Positions 57,970 through 64,000 of a stretch of 64,000 nucleotides of DNA are shown one piece after another (position 1 is the first letter of the stretch; each line of letters opens with the position of its first letter). A program made the translations under genes and the position numbers. The DNA lies in contig JBBHKE010003069.1 of assembly GCA_037447655.1 (NCBI GenBank), positions 102,039 through 166,038 on the forward strand. Reading direction: 5' to 3'. The stretch comes from Zygnema cylindricum. Its lineage: Eukaryota; Streptophyta; Zygnematophyceae; Zygnematales; Zygnemataceae. The notes beneath the pieces are model-generated. The model saw only the letters and a program-made list of their open reading frames with translations. It did not search any database and had not been told where the DNA came from.

Positions 57970-58605
57970 GAGGGTTATAATACAAAACGCCAGTAACGAA
58001 GGACAATTAACGTCCAACTCCCCCGTCCAAAACAACCAAATTGTCACAAGCTCAGTTGCGAAAGATTAAACTCCCAAAATTTGATGATGCGCAAATGTCA
58101 AATGAGTTAAAGAGGAAATACACCATCTAGGGCTTAAAGTGTGAAGCTTGCGGTTTCATGGGACACAAGGAGGGGCAATGTTTCCGAAAGAATGGGGTCC
58201 CTAATGAAATGATGCAGTTCGCCCTTTTCACTGGAGAAGGAGAAACGGCCGTCAACCCTCTCCCACTTCAACTTCTGTATCCCTAGGGAGGTCGAGTTCC
58301 GCTGACAGAAGAAGAACCAGAACGAGCCCCGGTTGCTTCGACCAGACTTACACCGGAAATCATCATCTAACAGCAGAGTTTGCAACTGGCAGCAATGGCT
58401 TCAGAGTTGGCAGCAATGGCTTCAGAGTTGGCTGCCCTCCGCTTGGGAACTCCTTCACGGCCTGCTTCTCTCAAGCCAGCATAACGACTCCAAAAATAGA
58501 AACAACAGTTGTTACAAAAGCTCGCGGAGCTTGAGCTTAAAGGCATAGCGGGTGATAACGATGACGATTTAATGGGCAGGGATTTGGACCCCCCAACTGC
58601 CCACC
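57970..58605 (+). pseudogene. Plus-strand gag-like fragment with one CCHC knuckle
   Basis: In one plus frame: CEACGFMGHKEGQCF, a perfect C-x2-C-x4-H-x4-C knuckle at about 58139-58184, followed by a short acidic segment and a stop. Further on is a Gln/Leu/Ala-rich helix (QQLLQKLAELELKGIAGDND). It differs from copia gags B and C and is wedged between C and D. The source element is not identified. Confidence 0.6.
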
Positions 58606-59475
58606 ATGCAAGAACTTTCCTGTCCGGAGCCAGTTGGAATGGATGGCTGTCGTGGATTTTTTCGAACAATTTCGGCTTCTCCCTTGTCCCTTGGTTCTAA
58701 GTCTATTTCCATCATGTCCTCAATCTTTGGTTTAGTTATCATTTGAAGTTCCATAGCTGTTTCCTCCTCGGTTTGATTTGTATCTACAAAGTTATCATCT
58801 TCTTGAAAACCTGGATAATTAGGAAGCTCAAAGTCATCAGATTTTTTTGACTCAAATCTAATTTTTACTTACTTTGGTTTTTTTTAATGGATCTATAGAT
58901 TTTCCTTCATCCACAACTACCAGGTGCTTAACTAGAATTATATCTTCTTTTCTAAGATCATAAACTCCATAACCTTTTACCTCCTCATCATATCCTAGCA
59001 CGTATTTTGGTTTTTCTTCAGGATCCAACTTTTAATCTAGCCAATCTGTACTTAGACTAAACACTTGACTTCCAAAAACCTTTAAGTGTGACACATCTAG
59101 TTTTCGGCTAGTCCATCTCTCATAGGGTGTTTGTCTATAGACTGCTAAAGTAAGAACTCTATTCTTGAGGTAGTTTGCACAATTCATTGCCTTAGCCCTA
59201 AACCTTTTTCTTATCTTTTTAAGTGACAAAATGCTTCTTGCACTATCACTTACTGTCGTATTTAACCTATCGGCTACTCCATTTTGTTCACAATTTTCAA
59301 AAACCGCCTTTTGATGTTTTACTCCCTCTTCTTTCAGAAAACCCTCAAATTGGTTGGAGGTGTATTCTCCACCATTATCACTCCTCACTTTCTTGATTGA
59401 GGTTCCATGGTGTTTCTCTCTCCATGCCTTGTAATCTTAAAATATTTTGGGGCCTCTGATTTAGCTTTCAAAAAC
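58605..59475 (-). mobile_element. Copia element D fragment (integrase and connector)
   Basis: MRSDNGGEYTSNQFEGFLKE, AEQNGVADRLN-type motif, LSLKKIRKRFRAKAMNCANY and PYERWTSRKLDVSHLKVFGS are the second half of a copia integrase; the acidic connector follows to 58605. RT and 5' domains are missing. Its right edge abuts the duplicated subtilase sequence. Confidence 0.8.
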
Positions 59476-59483
59476 CTCAGAAA

Positions 59484-60650
59484 TGTCATTTTTCTTTGAT
59501 ACGTTTCATTTAATTTCTTTTTGTATTTTTTCTTGCAGCTGCCCGCTTCTCCAAAGGAAGCGCCTTAGATTTTGGGAGTGGTCTTGTAAGACCTAATTTT
59601 GCGATTAATCCGGGTCTGACTACAATTCTGGGATCTCTGGATATGCTCTCTACCTCTGTATTTTTTATAACACGTCAGTTGTCAAAAATATTTTCGGTTT
59701 ACCTTGCTCGAAAGATACTAGTTCCTTCCACAATAATGTTTCTTCTCTTTTGATGACAACTGTGAATGGAAGCTGTTTCTCGACAACACGTAACGTCACA
59801 AATATGGGTCTAGCAAATACAACTTACACATTAGAACTTAAACAACCGATAAAAATGAAGGTTACTATGTCTCAAACCACATTACGGTTTCAAAAGGAAA
59901 GTCAAACGATGACTTTTAGTATCAAAGTTGTGGGAACCACCATCACAAAAAACGAAGATATGGGTGAGTTATAAATTGTGTTTTTTGTAGGTGGTTTCAT
60001 TATTTTTGTCGTGAAAAAACACAAATGAATGAGCTGTTTGATTATTAAGGTTGTATCAAAACTAAATGTAGACGAATTTTAAAGTGAAATCTGTTGTTTT
60101 AAAGTGGGATGAATGTGGTTTGGTTTTTCTGGTAACAAGAGAACAAGATTCACGACTAGTTTTTTGAAATAACATTAATTTTTGAAGTTTTTTGGTCATA
60201 AAAGGAAAAGGATGCAATGTGGTTTAATTATTTTGTTCGGGCGAAGGTGAGTCATTTCAAAGTTATAATTGAAAAGTGGTTCAATAAAGATACGCTTATT
60301 TGTTTCTGCTGTTTTTTTCTGTTAGGATTAGGACTGGGTAATCATGACATATGGCAAATTCATCACTAAATTAAAAAAGGTAATTTGTGTTAAAAATGTT
60401 AAACTCACTTTAAACTGGAAAGTTGCCTATTCATATTGATATAAATTTTTTGTTTAAGACCACAGTGAGCAAAGAATTTGAAATCTAAAATTTGATAATA
60501 AAATAACTCGACTTATTAGGAAAAGGGGAGAATTGAGTCATGCCGGATCCGGTCAAAAAATAAAGAAAGTTAGTATGAGGGAAGGATACAAAATTTATTG
60601 GCTTATTCAAGAAAAGGTAAAAAATGAGAATAATGGAATAAATACAAAGT
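59484..60650 (+). pseudogene. Truncated inverted duplicate of subtilase exon 11 with flanking introns
   Basis: The intron before the exon (ATGTCATTTTTCTTTGATAC and onward), exon 59539-59963 and the start of the next intron match the gene at 4226-12672 but in opposite orientation. The exon reads [40 protein letters not shown] and RFQKESQTMTFSIKVVG. It is 425 nt versus 426, with a one-base loss near 59619 that shifts the frame. Downstream similarity continues to about 60650 (ACTTATTAGGAAAAGGGGAG, GATACAAAATTTATTGGCTT). No copy of the last exon follows. Confidence 0.9.
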
Positions 60651-61325
60651 GGTTTTCGTAATCGCATTTATTCTGATCATTGTATCACTTGTTTTGTTGC
60701 TATACACACCCAAATACTTTTCTAAATTTCGGTTAAAATTAGATAAGAAAAAATTCCATAATGTCTCCTCTTTCCATATATAAACTTTTATTACTAAAGG
60801 TGATAATTGAATGAAAAGCCATAAACTATTTTGCAAAATTTTGTACTCGATTTAAAAAGACTCTAAGTGAAAACCGGAATCAACCATTTCGGGTTACCAA
60901 GAAGAGACTTGGGACCACGGATGTCCAATCGAGCAAAGGAAACTCACGTCCAAGCTCAGATTTGTCCCAAAGTGTAGAGAATTAGACAAGATAAGAGAGA
61001 GAGAGAGAGGAATAGGCATTCACATGTAAAACAAGTTAGGAAAGGCTTTCAAGAATCCATTATGAAATATGTGTTAAAACAAAAGATGTAAATCTAGACA
61101 ATTTGTCCCTATCAATAAAGCCTTAGTCGTTTTCCTTGCCTCTATGAATGATAATTCTATGTTTGCGAAACCGCACTACTTAAGCCTAAGAGCAAGCAAA
61201 GAATCTAAGTGGCAGTCCAATGAATAAATGCCACTTGTCTAATCTAACAAACTACAATAATGCGCCTACAATAATGCACTTCCAGAGGCACTGACACATA
61301 TACCCACCCAAAATAGTGTACCCTA
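60651..61325. other. Spacer, no supported gene
   Basis: AT-rich, with a short GAGAGA tract near 60995. Nothing recognisable. Confidence 0.4.
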
Positions 61326-61947
61326 AATATCGCGGGTCAAAGTGGGTACAATTCGATTTTGCGTGAAGCCGAAAAAGGTACAGTACCGAAATGGAATAAT
61401 TGCCAAGAGTCGTACTAAAAACAACACTCCCACTCGATTCTGTGGCGAATTTCCCGTAGCTTTGTCTAGGACCATAGTTGACACCGAACCTTCTTTGAAA
61501 TGTGAAGAAGATTTCAGCGATCGAATCCCAACGGCGCGTGATAGTATCGTCGGCGTACATTTCCGAAACAACTTGTACTTTGACATCACTTCCATAAAGG
61601 TGAGTTTCGCCGTGTTTCATAAATTTGGTCCGTAAAAGACCCTTTGAAAATAGATGTGGGGATCCGTAAGTGCCCTGATAGCGTGCAGGACCAATTTTTT
61701 TAAAAAAAGTACACTTGCACAAATTTGATTACTCAAAAAACAAGTCGCGTTAAGTGTGCCGCCGCCGAAGTACCCCGTGGACGACACGCTCAAGACTAGG
61801 TCAAGAAATAGTCCACCAGTTAATGCGACGGTCGAAATACGGACATCTAATTAATAAGGCTTGGATGCGATCCTCCAATGTCACCGTAAGAATGCTTCAG
61901 TTGTCCTCCCGAACGTCCAGGTTCGGAAATGAAACGCTCAAAACTAT
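61326..61947. repeat. Dispersed repeat, second copy (see 30000)
   Basis: ACAACACTCCCACTCGATTC and its left flank match the minus strand near 30600-30660. Overlapping ORFs on both strands (61342-61635 +, 61252-61722 -) have no motif. It probably represents LTR or untranslated retroelement sequence. Confidence 0.35.
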
Positions 61948-62136
61948 TTAGGCGCTCTCATTTTCGTTCATTTCTATCTTTCGCTTTTTGTTCTCCTTAG
62001 TCTTAAAATTCTCTCCCTCTTTCACCTTACACTTAGAATTTTCCTCCTCTTCCTTAGACTTAGGAATTTCCTCCTCCTCTTTAGACTTAGAAAAAAATTC
62101 CTTCTCAAAGAACTTTCCTTCTTTTAAACCTGCTTT
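61948..62136 (-). pseudogene. Lys/Glu-rich extension in frame after the copia E RNase H stop
   Basis: Directly after the TGA at 62139-62137 the same frame stays open for 62 codons to a TAA at 61950-61948. It encodes KAGLKEGKFFEKEFFSKSK, then SKEEEEIPKSKEEEENSK and a KKRK segment. Copia polyproteins normally stop soon after ADM-x-TK, so this could be a C-terminal tail that became separated by the stop, or chance. Confidence 0.5.
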
Positions 62137-62805
62137 TCATGCACATAGGAGCAACTTGTTAGTTTCAACTGTTTTAGCAAGCATGTCTGCGGCGATCTCC
62201 TTGTTCGGCATGTAATACAAGGGCATGTAATACAAGGCCGCCGCTTTCGCAATAGTGTTAACTCTGATAAAGTGGTATCTCATCGAGATATGTTTTGTCT
62301 TAGGATGATTGATAGGATTCCTAATCAGGGCGAGGCAACTCTGACTATCTATGTAAATTAGAGTTTTCCTTGATTGTGTAAATCCGAGTTTGTTAAGGAA
62401 TCCCCTTAGCCATAGAACCTCCTTCACTGTGGCGGCTGGCGCTATATATTTTGCTTCCATCGTGGAGAGGGCGACTCTCTTTTGGAGCTTCGAACTCCAG
62501 CTCAAGCTTCCATCGCCAATATTGCAAAGGTACCCTGTGTTGATTTCCTGCTGCTTAAGTCCCCTCCCCAAGTCCCCTCCCCAGTCAGCGTTTGTGAATG
62601 CATGAATCTCAATGTTGTCATGCTTTCCTCCAAGTGTGAGAGAGTAATTTATGGTTCCTTTTAAATATTTTAGAGCTCTTTTCACTGCTAACCAATGTTG
62701 TTTCCCTGGTCGGTGCAGGAACCTGCTCAGAATCCCAACGGCAATCCCAACGGCAGTGGCGATATCTGGACAGGTGCAGTTCATGGCGTAGATGAGTGCT
62801 CCCAC
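62137..62805 (-). pseudogene. Copia E RNase H
   Basis: ALIYAMNCTCPDIATAVG, RALKYLKGTINYSLTLGG, TNADWGGDLGRG, SLSWSSKLQKRVALSTMEAK, IDSQSCLALIRNP and HISMRYHFIRV are in order; MPNKEIAADMLAKTV is the usual C-terminal motif. About 220 codons are open. The RNase H motifs look intact. It ends at a TGA that may derive from TGG. Confidence 0.88.
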
Positions 62806-62811
62806 TGCCTC

Positions 62812-64000
62812 TCGATATGGTGCCTCTATGGGATCATCTTGATACTCTTAGAGCTCCTCGATAAATTTCTCCCCTAACTCGAGTGGAGTTTAAACTGCAT
62901 TTGCGTCTTGCAGTGGAAACATGGTGAGTAACTCTCCAATATATTTCCTTTGTGATAATTGAATGGTTTTCTTCTCCTTGTTCCTAATGACTTCTATCCC
63001 AAGAACGTATTTTTATCTCGCCTAGATCTTTCATTTCGAATGAGTTAGATAACATCTTTTTGATCTTTGATATGTCATATTTTGTTTCTCCCACCATCAT
63101 CAAGTCGTCTACATAAATTGCTATGATGATGTTCAGTCCTTCATGATAAATAAACTGAGTGGTCCGATTGAATTTTTGTGAAACCCTACTTTGAAGCAGT
63201 ACATCTATTTTTAAGTTCTAGAACCTAGGGGATTGCTTTAATCCATAAAGAGCTTTTTACAGTTTGCAAACCTTGTTTGGGTCCATAGGATCTTCATAAC
63301 CTTCTAGTTGTCGCATGTATAACTCTTCTTTGATCTTGCATGCAGGAAGGCGGTCTTTACGTCCATCTGCTCCACCTCCATTCCAAGGGTGGCCGCAAGT
63401 GCGAGGAGAGCTCGTACAGATGTGAACTTAACGACTGGAGCAAAAGTCTTCTGGTAATCAATCCCTTCGTTCTGCGTATAACCCTTGGCTACGAGTCTTC
63501 CATTATAGCGCTCTATTGTGCCATCTGCATTTCTCTTTGATCTTAAATGTCCACTTATTGCCTATTGCTTTTTTTTCGATCTCGCCATCCAGGAATGCGG
63601 TCTTTACGTCCATGTGCTCTTCCTCCATTCCAAAGGTGGCCGCAAGTGCGAGGAGAGCTCGTACAGATGTGAACTTAACGATTGGAGGGAAAGTCTGCTT
63701 GTAGTGAATCCCTTCCTTTGCGTATAATTTTTTGCTACGAGTCTTCCTGTATAACGCTCTATTGTGCCATCTGCATTTCTCTTGATCTTAAATGTCAACT
63801 TACTGCCTATTGCTTTTCTTCCTTGTGGCAGATCCTCGAGAGTCCATGCGTTGTTCTTCACGATGGAGGCCATCTCTTCGTTCGTCGCCGCTTTCAATTT
63901 GTTGCTGTCTTCTCAAGAAAATGCTTCTTTGAGGCTTGTGGGTTCTTGAGCATAAGCCATCCCTGCAAACTTCCTCATTGGGGCCTTTGACGTATCTAGC
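62812..64000 (-). pseudogene. Copia E reverse transcriptase with internal duplication
   Basis: [60 protein letters not shown] and [11 protein letters not shown]-type segments occur, the last ones twice because of the duplication at 63344-63836. IAIYVDDLMM is intact. Frame breaks near 63000 and 63230. Confidence 0.8.
63344..63836. repeat. Tandem duplication of 247 bp inside copia E RT
   Basis: 63344-63590 and 63591-about 63836 share AGGAAKGCGGTCTTTACGTC, GGCCGCAAGTGCGAGGAGAG, CTCGTACAGATGTGAACTTA, TCTTGATCTTAAATGT (one base longer in copy 1) and TGCCTATTGCTTTT, with scattered substitutions between copies. Confidence 0.9.

Larger units (their letters stand above)
61948..64000 (-). mobile_element. 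Ty1/copia element E (3' part; continues off the right edge)
   Basis: RT from the right edge, RNase H at 62805-62137, and a Lys/Glu-rich tail to 61948. Distinct from A-D in sequence. The catalytic YVDD is intact at about 63103-63115. RT contains a 247-bp tandem duplication that disrupts it. Confidence 0.85.

Noticed and set aside
61252-61722. 156-aa minus ORF containing MYADD
   Set aside because: Looks like an RT YxDD at first sight, but there is no surrounding RT sequence and the region matches a non-coding dispersed repeat.

Overview
The window is nuclear DNA of a eukaryote, most probably a streptophyte (land plant or charophyte alga). The reasons are a plant-type secreted subtilase split into about a dozen exons with GT-AG introns, a DUS3-like CCCH zinc-finger exon, abundant decayed Ty1/copia retroelements, MITEs, and long CT/GA tracts. 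Nothing prokaryotic is present. Gene density is low, and most long ORFs are translations of simple sequence. A charophyte such as Chara is a guess from texture, not shown.

Layout. 0.58-0.69 kb (+) is one exon of a probable tRNA-dihydrouridine synthase 3. 2.1-2.6 kb (+) is an open segment that may be the tail of a non-LTR retroelement. 4.2-12.7 kb (-) is a subtilisin-like serine protease with signal peptide, I9 propeptide, S8 catalytic domain, PA insert and C-terminal Fn3-like domain. All four catalytic residues are present, but one exon junction does not keep frame. 12.9-18.9 kb is a cluster of TIR elements (two related MITE families and a large foldback with a nested 674-bp solo LTR). 18.9-32.8 kb is mostly gene-poor: a two-copy tandem repeat, a CT satellite, a gag zinc-knuckle remnant, LTR-like and tRNA-like sequence, a purine-rich region of unknown nature and a 25-bp minisatellite.

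32.9-35.3 kb (+) holds the most interesting gene: an apparently intact five-exon gene for a secreted, highly charged protein of about 173 aa. It is built from symmetric phase-1 exons, two of which are 135-nt duplicates, and ends in a Lys/Arg block followed by six aspartates. I recognise no family. The surrounding introns show repeated tandem duplication.

35.3-42.6 kb is low-complexity and AT-rich. 42.6-64 kb is a pile-up of at least five copia elements or fragments (A +, B -, C -, D -, E -), another gag fragment, and at 59.5-60.65 kb (+) a truncated, inverted duplicate of the subtilase's penultimate exon with flanking introns. Three sites (26.4-26.8, 41.9-42.25 and 53.4-53.9 kb) show the same LTR-like sequence next to a tRNA-like sequence.
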